This document shows positions 51,259 through 61,049 of a stretch of 64,000 nt of DNA, in pieces. Position 1 is the stretch's first letter, and each line of letters begins with the position of its first letter. This stretch comes from an uncultured Bacteroidaceae bacterium (lineage in GTDB: Bacteria; Bacteroidota; Bacteroidia; Bacteroidales; Bacteroidaceae), in the NCBI GenBank assembly GCA_944321635.1, contig CALULY010000001.1:62001-126000 (forward strand), given 5' to 3'. The notes under the pieces are model-generated. The model saw nothing but the letters and a program-made list of their open reading frames with translations, had not been told where the DNA came from and ran no database searches. The position numbers and the translations under genes were made by a program.

Positions 51259-52165
51259 ATGGAAATAGGTAAAATAAGGGATTTGTTGGCTGATTCTGGC
51301 ATTGAAGCGAGCGAATTGATAGATAAACAATAAAGCCAGTGAGAGATATGTAAGAACAAAGTTCGTACAAAATGATGGTTTTGAGTGGAAGACGGTTGTC
51401 CCTTATCATATTAGGCGAAGTGGTATTTTCTATGAAACAGAGGAACAGGTTGCAAATTATCTGATTTCTATTAAAAAGTATTTTACTAAAGAATGGATGT
51501 TACAGTGGCGGGTAGCAGAGAAAAAGAAATGGCAAGCATCAAAAGCGGAGGTTACAAAGGTATTCTTTTTCACACTGCTCTCCTTCAAGGAAGAAACAGA
51601 GTTCCCGCCGAATGATAATCCAGCCAGAAGAATTCAAGACATCAAAGATGCAGGCTATACGGTCGCATCGATACCGAACAGGAAAGGACGCACCAGCAGG
51701 ATACTTCTGCCTTTGCCGTTGAACAATGAGATGGGATATGAGACTTTCACACCACAATTCAAGAGTCGCGTCATACGTCTATTGAAAGGCATTAACGCTT
51801 ATGAAGCCAAGCAGACATCTGTCAAAGGGCTGATACCAGACCATAAGTTCTCTGAAGTCAGGTGGGATGAGGAGACAAAGGCAGAGAATTCTATGGAAAT
51901 GACCGATGAAGAAGTAATGAGAAAGTTTCAATTGCTTGATAACCAGCGTAACCAACAGAAAAGGGAAGTATGCAGGAAATGCTTTCAAGAGGGGCTGCGC
52001 GGGAAAATATTTGGGATAGATTTCTTCTCAGAGGGTGGTGAGACTTGGGACGACATAATCCCAGCTGTAGGCAAGGCGGCTGAGAAAGGTTGCTTAGGGT
52101 GTCCTTGGTATGACATAGAGGATTGGAGACGAAAACTTAATAAGAAGATAAAAGGTGATGCTTAG
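51259..52165 (+). pseudogene. HNH-type type II restriction endonuclease, frameshifted near its start
   Basis: A first frame (ATG 51259, 24 codons, stop at 51331-51333) ends in GIEASELIDKQ. A second frame, open from 51323, carries on with NKASERYVRTKFVQNDGF and runs to 52165 without an in-frame ATG before 51497. Removing one base, for example C51328, would join them into about 301 residues. The body has an HNH-like nuclease core: PDHKFSEVRWD, then FQLLDNQRNQQKREVCRKC and a second CxxC (GCLGCPWYDIEDW), a probable zinc site. It overlaps the methyltransferase start by 8 bases. Loss of function is likely unless frameshifting or an internal start (ATG 51497) is used. Confidence 0.7.
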
Positions 52166-53492
52166 ACTGAAGACATTTGGTAGCGTATGTTCTGGGATAG
52201 AAGCGGCAACACTCGTTTTCCGTCCTATGGGCTTGTTGCCGACATGGTATTCTGAAATTGCGGATTTCCCGAGCAGATTGCTTAAGTTGAAATATCCTGA
52301 AGTCACCAACCTTGGCGATATGAACTTGATTCCAGAGAAAATAGCCTCAGGAGAGGTCGCTGTTCCGGATTTCCTCTGTGGTGGCACTCCTTGCCAGGCA
52401 TTTTCGCTCGCAGGATGGAAAAACGGTTTGAAAGATGACAGGGGGCAATTGACGCTTAAATACATAGACATTCTCGATGAGATAGATAAAAAACGGGCTG
52501 GCGTCGGTCTTTGCGATGCTATCTTCCTTTGGGAAAACGTTGAAGGAGTGTTGAAAGACAAGACAAATGCCTTTGGTTGCTTTCTGGCGGGGCTTGTCGG
52601 TGCGGATAACGCCATAAGTGTTAAGAAATGGTCTTCATCTGGTTTGATATACGGCAAGAAAAGGAATGTAGCATGGAGAGTGATCGACAGTAAATATCTT
52701 GGTCTTCCGCAACAGAGGCGGCGGTTGTATCTTTTAGGAGGTGGCAAGGATTTCCATCCTGAGAATGTTCTGTTCGAAGTTGGCAACGAACCTTTTGACC
52801 CGTTCCTGACAATAGATTGCCATAGCACGTCTGATTGCTCTGTTCATCTCTTTGAGTTTGATGAACCGTCAGGTATTACATCTTGCAGCATCGTGGCAGA
52901 CACATCCAGAACTATTGATGACGTAAAGGTGGAGGTGTTCAGAAGTTACACGGATTGCCTTTATGCTGCTTATGGAACTAAGTGGAATGGTAATGCGGCA
53001 GCCTACAACGGCTCATTGTTCGTCTCTCAGGAAGGTCGGCTGAGGCGTCTTACTCCGTTGGAATGTGAGCGGTTGATGGGATTACCAGATAATTATACAA
53101 ATATAGCTGGAGCAAGGGATACCCAACGGTATCAGGCTGTGGGCAATTCATGGGCAATCCCAGTAGTGCGATGGATAGCGGAACGGTTGATGAGGTATGA
53201 TGAGCTGGAGGACATATGTGTTTCTGATGATATACGAATCTGTGATAAAGGATATGCATTGTGCCTTTTGAGCAAATCCAACCCAATGAGGGACGGTAGA
53301 TGCATAAATGCTTCAACAATTGTTGCGGATTATAGAACAAAGAATCTGCTTGATATAATCGATACTGCTGCTATGGATAAGTTTTATATTTCCCCCAAAG
53401 GATGTTTAGGCATACTCCGTCGCAAGAATGAAAGGCATATGCGCATTAATAAGAGGCTTGAGGAGGTGCTTATGCGATGTTCCGTACTGTGA
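52158..53492 (+). CDS. DNA (cytosine-5) methyltransferase
   Basis: 444 residues from ATG 52158. C5-MTase motifs: I (FGSVCSGIEAATLVF), IV with the catalytic Cys (CGGTPCQAFSLAGW), VI (FLWENVEGVL), VIII (LPQQRRRLYLL) and X (RYQAVGNSWAIPVVRWIAERL). The target-recognition region is about 230-320. After motif X there is an extra 110-residue tail of unknown role. It protects DNA against the cognate nuclease encoded just upstream. The recognition site cannot be read from sequence. AT-rich codon use points to recent transfer. Its stop lies one base from the end of nadK. Confidence 0.92.
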   Translation: MLRLKTFGSVCSGIEAATLVFRPMGLLPTWYSEIADFPSRLLKLKYPEVTNLGDMNLIPEKIASGEVAVPDFLCGGTPCQAFSLAGWKNGLKDDRGQLTLKYIDILDEIDKKRAGVGLCDAIFLWENVEGVLKDKTNAFGCFLAGLVGADNAISVKKWSSSGLIYGKKRNVAWRVIDSKYLGLPQQRRRLYLLGGGKDFHPENVLFEVGNEPFDPFLTIDCHSTSDCSVHLFEFDEPSGITSCSIVADTSRTIDDVKVEVFRSYTDCLYAAYGTKWNGNAAAYNGSLFVSQEGRLRRLTPLECERLMGLPDNYTNIAGARDTQRYQAVGNSWAIPVVRWIAERLMRYDELEDICVSDDIRICDKGYALCLLSKSNPMRDGRCINASTIVADYRTKNLLDIIDTAAMDKFYISPKGCLGILRRKNERHMRINKRLEEVLMRCSVL

Positions 53493-53493
53493 T

Positions 53494-54372
53494 TTATCTC
53501 TTATCCCTGTTGTCCACTCCCAGCATGAGCTTTGACCGAAGGTTTTCAAACAGGGGGTGGCTGTTGAGTTTCACTACCTTTAGGGATTCAGGGGCTTTTG
53601 TGACGGTCAATTTGTCTCGCTCGTCGCATGCCATGCTTGCGCCGTCATTGGCGACAAGAAACTGCCTGTTGCGGCTGGCTACCTCCATCTCGACCGTCCA
53701 GTCGTCACGCAGGACGATGGGGCGTACGCTCAAGTTGTGCGGTGCTACGGGGGTTATGACCATGCTCTCTGATTGTGGCATGATGATCGGTCCTCCGACG
53801 CTGAGTGAATAGGCGGTTGATCCCGTTGATGTCGCAACGATCAAGCCGTCGCATTGGTAGGTGCTGAGGAACTGGCCGTTGACCTTCACCCTGATTGAGA
53901 TCATTGATGAGATGTCCATCTTGGTGACTGCTATCTCGTTGAGTGCGGTGCGTTGCCTTGTGCCGTCTGGTCCGGTCACAGTGAGCGTCAGTTGCGTGCG
54001 TTCCTCGATGTGGTAGTCGCCGCGCAGGATGTCTGACACCGCTTTGCCGAATGTCGCAGGCTCGATGTCCGTCAAGAAGCCCATGCGCCCCATGTTTACT
54101 CCGATGATAGGGATGTGCCCTTGTGCTGCCGCACGTGCCGTGCGGAGGAAGGTGCCGTCGCCCCCTATGCTCATGGCTATGTCACCGTCCATCATTCCGC
54201 CTGCCATCAGGTAGCGTGTGCCAGGCTCCCAACGTGCGTGGCGGGAGAGGTAAGTGTAGAGGTGAGGTTCAAGCACATATTCCGCGCCGTGTTCACCGAG
54301 TGTCCCGATGAGGTTGCGGATGAAGTTGGCTTTTGAGTGGTCAGATGTGTTGGCAAAGATGAGGAATCTCAT
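53494..54372 (-). CDS. nadK: NAD kinase
   Basis: 292 residues. The GGDGT motif is at 70-74 (SIGGDGTFLRTA), followed by GVNMGRMGFLTDI, ALNEIAVTK, and the NAD-binding TSTGSTAYSLSVGGPII. It phosphorylates NAD to NADP with ATP. Its promoter faces and overlaps that of pdxJ. The 3' end touches the end of the methyltransferase gene, so the insert stopped just short of nadK. Confidence 0.95.
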   Translation of the reverse strand: MRFLIFANTSDHSKANFIRNLIGTLGEHGAEYVLEPHLYTYLSRHARWEPGTRYLMAGGMMDGDIAMSIGGDGTFLRTARAAAQGHIPIIGVNMGRMGFLTDIEPATFGKAVSDILRGDYHIEERTQLTLTVTGPDGTRQRTALNEIAVTKMDISSMISIRVKVNGQFLSTYQCDGLIVATSTGSTAYSLSVGGPIIMPQSESMVITPVAPHNLSVRPIVLRDDWTVEMEVASRNRQFLVANDGASMACDERDKLTVTKAPESLKVVKLNSHPLFENLRSKLMLGVDNRDKR

Positions 54373-54444
54373 TGGTCAGTTTCGTTGCTTTGCGCGGTTT
54401 GGCCTTTTTTGGTGGCAGGTTTCATTCTATTCGGTCAGAACTAT

Positions 54445-54452
54445 TAACTTTG
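54445..54452 (+). promoter_or_regulatory. -7 element for pdxJ
   Basis: TAACTTTG followed by CC. The expected transcription start is near 54460, leaving a leader of about 105 nt to the ATG at 54567. Confidence 0.55.
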
Positions 54453-54468
54453 CCGCGCTTGTTTCGGG

Positions 54469-54476
54469 CAAAAGTA
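54469..54476 (-). promoter_or_regulatory. -7 element for nadK
   Basis: Minus-strand TACTTTTG followed by CCC. The expected start is near 54461, so the two promoters face each other with overlapping footprints. Confidence 0.55.
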
Positions 54477-54566
54477 GGACTTTTTTCCTTACCGAGGCAA
54501 TGGCGCACATCCTAATGATGCCGCCTCCAGCCCAGTTCCCGGCAGGCCGTTGATCAAAATGAAGAA

Positions 54567-55280
54567 ATGACAAGACTTAGTGTTAATGTAAACAAGGTCG
54601 CGACCTTGCGCAACGCGCGGGGCGGGAACAATCCGGATGTGGTGAGAGTCGCCCTTGATTGCGAGGCTTTTGGCGCGGATGGAATTACGGTGCATCCGCG
54701 TCCGGATGAGAGACATATCCGTAAAAACGACGTGTTTTCCTTGAAGTCGGTTTTAAAGACAGAGTTCAACATAGAGGGCAACCCGACCACTGACTTCGTG
54801 GATTTGGTGCTGAAAGTCCGCCCGACGCAGGTCACTTTGGTGCCTGATGCGCCTGACCAGTTGACATCCAACGCTGGGTGGGACACCAAGTCCAACCTGG
54901 CATTCCTGACCGAAGTGCTCGAAGAGTTCAGCCAAGCAGGCATAAGGACTTCGGTGTTTGTCAATGCAGACCCCGTGATGGTGGAGTATGCAGCCAAGGC
55001 AGGAGCCGACAGGGTGGAATTCTACACCGAGCCTTATGCTTCCTCCTTTGCCAAAGACAAGGAGGCGGCCATTGCGCCATTCGTTGAAGCGGCCAAGGCG
55101 GCACGGAGTTTCGGTCTCGGGCTCAATTCGGGACACGACCTTAGTCTGGACAATTTGGAGTATTACCACCAGTGCATCCCATGGCTTGATGAGGTGTCCA
55201 TAGGCCATGCTCTCATCTGTGATGCCCTTTACATGGGACTTAAAAAGACAATCGAAGAGTACAAGCGTTGCTTGATCTGA
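54567..55280 (+). CDS. pdxJ: Pyridoxine 5'-phosphate synthase
   Basis: 237 residues, the usual PdxJ length. Motifs: [65 protein letters not shown] and [15 protein letters not shown]. It condenses 1-deoxyxylulose 5-phosphate with 3-amino-2-oxopropyl phosphate to give PNP, the last new-ring step of vitamin B6 synthesis. It heads the pdxJ-exbB-exbD-tonB cluster usual in Bacteroidetes. Confidence 0.95.
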   Translation: MTRLSVNVNKVATLRNARGGNNPDVVRVALDCEAFGADGITVHPRPDERHIRKNDVFSLKSVLKTEFNIEGNPTTDFVDLVLKVRPTQVTLVPDAPDQLTSNAGWDTKSNLAFLTEVLEEFSQAGIRTSVFVNADPVMVEYAAKAGADRVEFYTEPYASSFAKDKEAAIAPFVEAAKAARSFGLGLNSGHDLSLDNLEYYHQCIPWLDEVSIGHALICDALYMGLKKTIEEYKRCLI

Positions 55281-55302
55281 ACCCTACTAACAATTACCAG
55301 CG

Positions 55303-56025
55303 ATGAACCATCTCTTTACATTCATCCAGTCGGCCAGCGAGGCGGCGGGCGTGCAGTTGCCGCAACTGACCCTCGACGCGGCTGAGCAGGGCATGAGCCT
55401 TTGGGATATGGCAGTCAAGGGCGGATGGATTATGATCGTCCTTGCCGTTTTGTCAGTCATTTGCATCTACATCTTCGTGAATCGCTTCCTTGTAGTCCGC
55501 AAGGCGGGCAAGGATGATCCGAGATTCATGGACAGGATTCGCGATTATATCCTCAGTGGAGAACATAAGTCAGCGTTGACTTATTGCCAAGGAGAGAACA
55601 CACCCTCCGCACGAATGATCGAGTGCGGTCTGAAGCGTCTCGGCAGACCGGTGGGAGACATCCAGACCGCCATAGAGAATGTCGGTAACATAGAAGTGGC
55701 CCGGCTGGAAAAAGGGCTGCCCGTGATAGCCACAATCGCAGGGGCTGCACCCATGATAGGTTTCTTGGGGACGGTGACAGGGATGGTGCGTGCATTCTAC
55801 GAGATGGCAAATGCCGGCAACAACGTCGATATAACATTGCTGTCTGGAGGCATCTACGAGGCGATGATAACGACTGTCGGAGGTCTCGTGGTCGGGATTG
55901 TCGCGCTTTTCGCTTATAATTACCTCGTCGGGCTCGTTGACAATGTGGTCAATGGGATGGAAGCCAAGACGGTGCAGTTCATGGACATCCTCAACACCCC
56001 CAAACCCGACGGCCATGGCTCTTAA
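55303..56025 (+). CDS. exbB: ExbB/TolQ-type proton channel subunit
   Basis: 240 residues with three membrane helices (about 43-65, 145-170, 185-210). The MotA/TolQ/ExbB signature GLPVIATIAGAAPMIGFLGTVTGM and EAMITTVGGLVVGIVALFAYNYLV are clear. With ExbD it uses the proton gradient to energise TonB. It overlaps the exbD-like gene by 11 bases. Confidence 0.9.
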   Translation: MNHLFTFIQSASEAAGVQLPQLTLDAAEQGMSLWDMAVKGGWIMIVLAVLSVICIYIFVNRFLVVRKAGKDDPRFMDRIRDYILSGEHKSALTYCQGENTPSARMIECGLKRLGRPVGDIQTAIENVGNIEVARLEKGLPVIATIAGAAPMIGFLGTVTGMVRAFYEMANAGNNVDITLLSGGIYEAMITTVGGLVVGIVALFAYNYLVGLVDNVVNGMEAKTVQFMDILNTPKPDGHGS

Positions 56026-56458
56026 ACGCAGGACGAAAATAAAGCCCGTCTTCAGCATGGCATCCATGACAGATGTCATTTTCCTCCTGCTCATCTTCTT
56101 CATGATCACCTCCACAGCGGTCTCTCCCAACTCCATAAAAGTCCTTCTCCCCCAAGGCAGGCAACAAAATGATGCGAAGCCGTTGGCGCGCGTAATCATT
56201 GACAAGGACCTGAACATCTATGCCGCATTCGGCAATGACCGTGAGATGCCTGTGACGGAGGAGGAACTTCCCGCTTTCCTGCGTGAATGTGCAGAGCGTG
56301 AGCCGGGGATGTACGTAGCATTGTACGCCGATGTCTCTGTCCCTTACGGGGAAGTGGTCAAGGTGATGAACATAGCCAACGACAACAAATTCAAGATGGT
56401 GCTTGCCACACGCAAGCCCGACGCACGTCCGTCGTCTGATGAATCGTCAGAAAGATAA
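56015..56458 (+). CDS. exbD: ExbD/TolR-type proton channel subunit
   Basis: 147 residues from ATG 56015. The basic N-terminus MALKRRTKIKPVFSMASMTD holds the protonatable Asp at the membrane entry (MTDVIFLLLIFFMIT), followed by a periplasmic domain (VIIDKDLNIYAAFGND, VPYGEVVKVMNIA). It works with ExbB. The last 20 bases overlap the TonB gene. Confidence 0.9.
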   Translation: MALKRRTKIKPVFSMASMTDVIFLLLIFFMITSTAVSPNSIKVLLPQGRQQNDAKPLARVIIDKDLNIYAAFGNDREMPVTEEELPAFLRECAEREPGMYVALYADVSVPYGEVVKVMNIANDNKFKMVLATRKPDARPSSDESSER

Positions 56459-57215
56459 GATAGCCGCCACCGTTGCCACAGTGCTTGTCCACGCGGCACT
56501 CGTCGTGTTCCTTGTCATGATGACGGTTGACAAGGCCGAGTCACGGCAGGCCGGAGGCATAGAGGTCATGCTTGGCGACTTTGAACTTGCCGGGGGAGGC
56601 ATCGAAGCATTGCCCTCCGCGCCTGGGGAACAGTTGCCTGATGACGTTCCTACCCCGTCCGATGACCAGCCCCTCATCACCCAAGATGACGAACCGTCGG
56701 TGGCAATCGACGAAGACACCGAACCAACCGAGGAAAAAGAACCAGCCAAGACCGAGAAGACAGCAGAGCAACTCCGCGCCGAGCATGAACGCCGTGTCGC
56801 CGCAGAAGCCGACAAATTGATGAGCACCGCCTTTGGCAAAGGCGCGGCCACGGACGGTAGCGGCGGGGAAGGAGTGCGCAACGGAGCAAAAGGTTCGCCC
56901 GACGGCAATTCGACATCAGGCGTGGCGGCAGGCACGGGCGGCTATGGGTCGTTCAGCCTCGTGGGGCGCACCCTTGGTGACGGTACGCTGCCTCCGCCGG
57001 CTTATGATGTGGAGGACGAGGGCATCGTTGTCATCGACATCTGGGTGGCACCATCTGGCAAGGTGGTCCGCACGGCAGTCAACGCAGCCACCAACACCTA
57101 CAACACCTCACTCCGTGCAGCCGCCGAGGAAGCCGCATCGCGCGCCGTCTTCAACAAGGTGCAAGGGGCGGATGTCCAGAGGGGGACAATCACCTACGTC
57201 TTTAATCTCAAGTGA
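56439..57215 (+). CDS. tonB: TonB-like energy transducer
   Basis: 258 residues from ATG 56439. One N-terminal membrane helix (about 10-29) is followed by a long acidic/Pro linker (EEKEPAKTEKTAEQL) and a Gly-rich region (130-170). The C-terminal TonB-like domain (about 175-258) ends GADVQRGTITYVFNLK. It spans the periplasm to outer membrane receptors. The C-terminus is of the short TonB_2/energy-transducer kind, so a TolA-like role is the alternative. Confidence 0.8.
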   Translation: MNRQKDKIAATVATVLVHAALVVFLVMMTVDKAESRQAGGIEVMLGDFELAGGGIEALPSAPGEQLPDDVPTPSDDQPLITQDDEPSVAIDEDTEPTEEKEPAKTEKTAEQLRAEHERRVAAEADKLMSTAFGKGAATDGSGGEGVRNGAKGSPDGNSTSGVAAGTGGYGSFSLVGRTLGDGTLPPPAYDVEDEGIVVIDIWVAPSGKVVRTAVNAATNTYNTSLRAAAEEAASRAVFNKVQGADVQRGTITYVFNLK

Positions 57216-57258
57216 AGGCATCAGGCCATCTGGCGTTGGCGTTTTGACGCGCTTGCAT

Positions 57259-57266
57259 TATATTTG
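57259..57266 (+). promoter_or_regulatory. -7 element for the DJ-1 operon
   Basis: TATATTTG followed by C. The ATG is at 57444, so the leader is about 170 nt and contains array C2. Confidence 0.45.
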
Positions 57267-57304
57267 CTTTCACAAACTGCGGCACACTGCGCCAGCGGCA
57301 AAAA

Positions 57305-57379
57305 CACCGTATGAAAAATGCAAAATCATCGTATGGTAAAGGCGAAAACATTGTATGCTATTGCCAGAAACATTCTATG
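57305..57379. repeat. Family C phased array, copy C2
   Basis: Four cores on the plus strand: CACCGTATG 57305, CATCGTATG 57327, CATTGTATG 57349, CATTCTATG 57371, each step exactly 22. Their reverse complements match the cores of C1 (CATACGATG). It lies in the expected leader of the DJ-1 gene. Confidence 0.75.
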
Positions 57380-57443
57380 CCATTGCCTCACTCATCCGGA
57401 TACATAGCCGTCAGCCTGCATTGCCGCGCAAAACACATTTGAT

Positions 57444-57992
57444 ATGGCAAGAGTTTACGTATGTTTGGCCACGGGCTTCGAAGATGTGGAAGCCCTCGGC
57501 ACACTTGACATCCTGCGTCGTGCAGGCGTTGATGCCCGCACTTTGTCCATGACCGGCGATCCGGTAGTTGCTTCGTCACATGGCGTGAGGGTGGAATGCG
57601 ACGAAATGTTTGACGGTGCTGATTTCGCTGCCGCCGAGATGATTGTCCTCCCGGGCGGTCTGCCGGGTGCGACAAATCTCGATGCCCACGAGGGATTGGC
57701 ACGGGTTCTCAAGCAATTCCATGCCGAGGGCAAGTATGTTGCGGCTATATGTGCCGCCCCGATGGTCTTGGGTCATCTGGGATTGCTCAACGGGTGCGAC
57801 GCGACTTGCTACCCTGGTTTCGAGTCACACTTGCAAGGTGCTGCGACACATGGCAGACCTGTCGAGGTGGCGGGACGCGTGGTGACGGGCAAAGGGCCTG
57901 GCTTCACATTTGATTTCGCTCTGACATTGGTGCGCGAACTCTGCGGGCAGGCCAAGGCAGACGAGGTTGCAGCAGGAATGTTGCTCAGATGA
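57444..57992 (+). CDS. DJ-1/PfpI-family protein
   Basis: 182 residues. The DJ-1 fold shows [20 protein letters not shown] (the conserved Glu), [15 protein letters not shown] and the nucleophile Cys in [16 protein letters not shown], with [18 protein letters not shown] at the end. Relatives act as glyoxalases, deglycases or redox sensors; which of these applies is not clear. The ispD gene starts 10 bases later and recG overlaps that, so all three are likely one operon. Confidence 0.85.
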   Translation: MARVYVCLATGFEDVEALGTLDILRRAGVDARTLSMTGDPVVASSHGVRVECDEMFDGADFAAAEMIVLPGGLPGATNLDAHEGLARVLKQFHAEGKYVAAICAAPMVLGHLGLLNGCDATCYPGFESHLQGAATHGRPVEVAGRVVTGKGPGFTFDFALTLVRELCGQAKADEVAAGMLLR

Positions 57993-58002
57993 ATCTGCCG
58001 CG

Positions 58003-58668
58003 ATGATGCATGAGTCTGTCATCATCGTCGCTGGAGGCAAGGGCTTGCGCATGGGGGGAGGGCTGCCAAAGCAGTTTCTCCCCGTGCGGGGGCTGCCTGT
58101 CTTGATGCGCACGGTCAACACTTTCAAGCGGTGGAATGCGGATGTCGAGGTCGTGGTGGTGCTCCCTGTCGAGCATCAGGACTATTGGCGTGATTTGTGC
58201 CGCCAGTACTCTTTTGACGTTCCTCACGTTGTGGCCGACGGCGGCGAGACACGATTCCACTCGGTGCGGAGCGGTTTGTCACGCCTCCCATCTGACGGAT
58301 TGATAGGCGTGCATGATGGTGTCCGCCCGTTTGTCTCGACCGAGGTCATAGCACGGTGCTATGCCATCGCTGCCGAGAGCGGTGCTGCCGTCCCGGTAGT
58401 CACAGTGCACGAGACGCTGAGGCGGTTGGACGACGATGGCAAGTCGGTGACTGTGCCGCGCGACGGATACCGTCTTGTGCAGACACCCCAGGTGTTTGAT
58501 GCCGCTTTGTTGCACGCTGCATACGGTTGCGACTATTGCCCCTCGTTCACAGATGATGCGTCGGTGGTCGAAGCCTACGGCCATCCCGTCCGCCTTGTCG
58601 AAGGCAACCGCGAGAACATCAAGTTGACGACACCTTTTGACATGATTGTCGCTGAGGCTTTGGTATGA
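58003..58668 (+). CDS. ispD: 2-C-methyl-D-erythritol 4-phosphate cytidylyltransferase
   Basis: 221 residues from ATG 58003. The nucleotidyltransferase opening [20 protein letters not shown] carries the CTP-binding glycines and Lys. [41 protein letters not shown] and [14 protein letters not shown] follow the IspD pattern. It makes CDP-ME in the MEP isoprenoid pathway. It overlaps recG by 4 bases (ATGA). Confidence 0.94.
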   Translation: MMHESVIIVAGGKGLRMGGGLPKQFLPVRGLPVLMRTVNTFKRWNADVEVVVVLPVEHQDYWRDLCRQYSFDVPHVVADGGETRFHSVRSGLSRLPSDGLIGVHDGVRPFVSTEVIARCYAIAAESGAAVPVVTVHETLRRLDDDGKSVTVPRDGYRLVQTPQVFDAALLHAAYGCDYCPSFTDDASVVEAYGHPVRLVEGNRENIKLTTPFDMIVAEALV

Positions 58669-60764
58669 CATTCGATTTGTCAAAGGTTGACATAAAATTC
58701 CTGCCTGGCGTTGGTCCCAAACGTGCCGAACTGCTCAAGGCCGAGGCGGGTCTGTCCTCTTTCCAGGATTTGCTCTACTATTTCCCCTACAAGTACGTTG
58801 ACCGCAGCCGGTTGTACTGCATCAAGGAGATTGACGGGTCTATGCCTTACATCCAGATCAGGGGGCGAATACTCAGCTTTGAAACGGTGGGCGAGGGGCG
58901 GAGGCGGCGGCTTGTCGCCCATTTCACCGACGGAACCGGGGTGATAGACCTGGTGTGGTTTCAGGCGATAAAGTATGTCATCAAGCGTTACTCTCCCAAT
59001 GAGGAGTATGTTGTCTTTGGCAAGCCTTCGGAATACGGCGGGCGTGTCAACATAGCACATCCCGAAATTGACAAGGCAAACGAAGTGAACACCTCCGGCC
59101 TCGGACTCCAGCCCAATTACAACACGACGGAAAAGATGAAAAGGTCGGCCATCACCTCCGCCGCCATACAACACATGGTCGCCAACGTCCTTGCGCGGAC
59201 GGACGGAGCGTTGCCCGAAACGCTGACGCCGGGCATCGTCGCGGCTCATGACCTCCTGCCGTTGGACGCGGCAATACGCAACATACACTTCCCGTCGTCG
59301 CCCGAGATGCTGCGCAAGGCACAGTTCAGGCTCAAGTTTGAGGAGTTGTTTTACGTCCAGTTGCAGTTGCTCCGTTACACAAAGGAGCGGAGCCGCAAGT
59401 TCCGTGGCTTCGTCTTCTCACGCATAGGGCGGCACTTCAACGACTTTTATTCACAATGCCTTCCATTTGAACTCACCGGGGCGCAGAAGCGGGTGTTGAA
59501 AGAGATACGCCGCGACGTAGGGAGCGGTCGCCAGATGAACCGCCTGTTGCAAGGCGACGTGGGCAGTGGCAAGACGCTTGTCGCGCTGATGTCCATGCTG
59601 ATGGCCCTTGACAATTCCTACCAAGCGTGCATCATGGCACCCACCGAGATACTGGCTGGGCAGCACTTTGACACCATCTCGTCGATGGTCGCGCCGATAG
59701 GCATCAACGTGGCACTCCTCACAGGTTCGGTCAAGGGCAAACGCCGAGAGGCTGTGCTGCGCGGGTTGGAGGACGGGACGGTGGACATCCTTGTCGGCAC
59801 GCACGCCGTGTTGGAGGACACGGTCACATTCCATTCGCTCGGCATGGTGGTCATCGACGAGCAGCACCGCTTCGGGGTGGCGCAGAGGGCGAGGATGTGG
59901 CGCAAGAATTACAACCCTCCGCACGTCCTCGTGATGACTGCCACGCCTATTCCCCGCACGCTGGCGATGACGTTGTACGGTGATTTGGACGTTTCGGTCA
60001 TCGACGAACTGCCGCCGGGGCGCAAGCCGGTCAGGACCATACACCTCTACGACACCAAGAGGGACGCACTCTATCGCTCGGTGCGTCAGCAGCTGGAGGA
60101 GGGGAGGCAGGTCTATTTCGTCTACCCCCTCATAAGCGAGAGCGAAAAAATCGATTTGAAAAACCTTGAGGCGGGCTATGAGCAAGTCCGCAACGCCTTC
60201 CCCGACTACCAGGTGTGCAAAGTGCACGGGCAGATGAAACCGGGCGAAAAGGACGAGCAGATGCGCCGTTTCGTCTCGCGGGAATGTGCCATCATGGTCG
60301 CTACGACCGTCATCGAGGTCGGTGTCAACGTGCCAAATGCTTCTGTCATGGTGATTGAGAACGCAGAGCGTTTCGGGCTGTCGCAGCTGCACCAGTTGCG
60401 CGGGCGTGTCGGGCGGGGTGCCGACCAGTCGTTTTGCATACTCGTGACCAAATTCAACCTGTCGGAGGACACGCGCCGCCGCATACAGATCATGGTGGAT
60501 ACCAACGACGGCTTTGAAATAGCGGAAGCCGACCTCGCAATTCGTGGTCCAGGCGACCTCGAAGGCCTGAGGCAGAGCGGCATGGCGTTTGACCTCAAGA
60601 TAGCGAACCTCGCACGCGACGGGCAGATCCTCCAACTGGCGCGCGACGCTGCCCGCTCAGTCGTGGACGGCGACCCCGACTGCAACGCCCCTGCCAACGC
60701 ACTGCTCTGGCGCGAGGTGGAACGCCGCCGCCGCGACACCCTCGACTGGTCGTCGATAAGTTGA
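58665..60764 (+). CDS. recG: ATP-dependent DNA helicase RecG
   Basis: 699 residues. An N-terminal wedge/OB domain ([30 protein letters not shown]) recognises forks. The helicase core has Walker [20 protein letters not shown] in [38 protein letters not shown], and the late motifs [25 protein letters not shown] and QLRGRVGRG. It regresses stalled replication forks and branches Holliday structures. Confidence 0.96.
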   Translation: MTFDLSKVDIKFLPGVGPKRAELLKAEAGLSSFQDLLYYFPYKYVDRSRLYCIKEIDGSMPYIQIRGRILSFETVGEGRRRRLVAHFTDGTGVIDLVWFQAIKYVIKRYSPNEEYVVFGKPSEYGGRVNIAHPEIDKANEVNTSGLGLQPNYNTTEKMKRSAITSAAIQHMVANVLARTDGALPETLTPGIVAAHDLLPLDAAIRNIHFPSSPEMLRKAQFRLKFEELFYVQLQLLRYTKERSRKFRGFVFSRIGRHFNDFYSQCLPFELTGAQKRVLKEIRRDVGSGRQMNRLLQGDVGSGKTLVALMSMLMALDNSYQACIMAPTEILAGQHFDTISSMVAPIGINVALLTGSVKGKRREAVLRGLEDGTVDILVGTHAVLEDTVTFHSLGMVVIDEQHRFGVAQRARMWRKNYNPPHVLVMTATPIPRTLAMTLYGDLDVSVIDELPPGRKPVRTIHLYDTKRDALYRSVRQQLEEGRQVYFVYPLISESEKIDLKNLEAGYEQVRNAFPDYQVCKVHGQMKPGEKDEQMRRFVSRECAIMVATTVIEVGVNVPNASVMVIENAERFGLSQLHQLRGRVGRGADQSFCILVTKFNLSEDTRRRIQIMVDTNDGFEIAEADLAIRGPGDLEGLRQSGMAFDLKIANLARDGQILQLARDAARSVVDGDPDCNAPANALLWREVERRRRDTLDWSSIS

Positions 60765-60787
60765 ATGCCACCGCCGCGATGCCTTTT

Positions 60788-60846
60788 GTAAGTGCGACTT
60801 ACAAAGGTTGTAAGTGTGACTTACAAAGATTGTAAATGCGACTTAC
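60788..60846. repeat. Family D phased array
   Basis: Three 15-base palindromes at exact 22-base steps: GTAAGTGCGACTTAC 60788, GTAAGTGTGACTTAC 60810 and GTAAATGCGACTTAC 60832, each followed by AAAG. A loose GTAAGCACCGCATAC relative lies at 60885. It is in the gap between recG and the Nudix gene, about 170 bases before that promoter. Confidence 0.8.
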
Positions 60847-61016
60847 AAAGCACCCCATGGCGGCAAGCTCCGCATGGTGTGTTTGTAAGCACCGCATACA
60901 CCGTCAGCCGGCGTGCATTGCCTCTCCAGCAAGCGCGGCACACCAATCGTTGCGCGGTCGTGCGGCACTGGCACGGGCGTAAACCGATTTTGTGGTGGGG
61001 AGCGGCTGCATTTGAT

Positions 61017-61024
61017 TACATTTG
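61017..61024 (+). promoter_or_regulatory. -7 element for the Nudix gene
   Basis: TACATTTG followed by CAA, 25 bases before the ATG at 61050. Confidence 0.6.
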
Positions 61025-61049
61025 CAACGTTTAACGTAAAACCAAGGAT

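Noticed and set aside
51102-53492. Prophage or integrative element
   Set aside because: Only two genes, with no integrase, structural gene, tRNA target or direct repeat.
59451-60635. 394-residue antisense frame
   Set aside because: It is opposite recG, whose motifs are intact; composition is that of a high-GC shadow frame.
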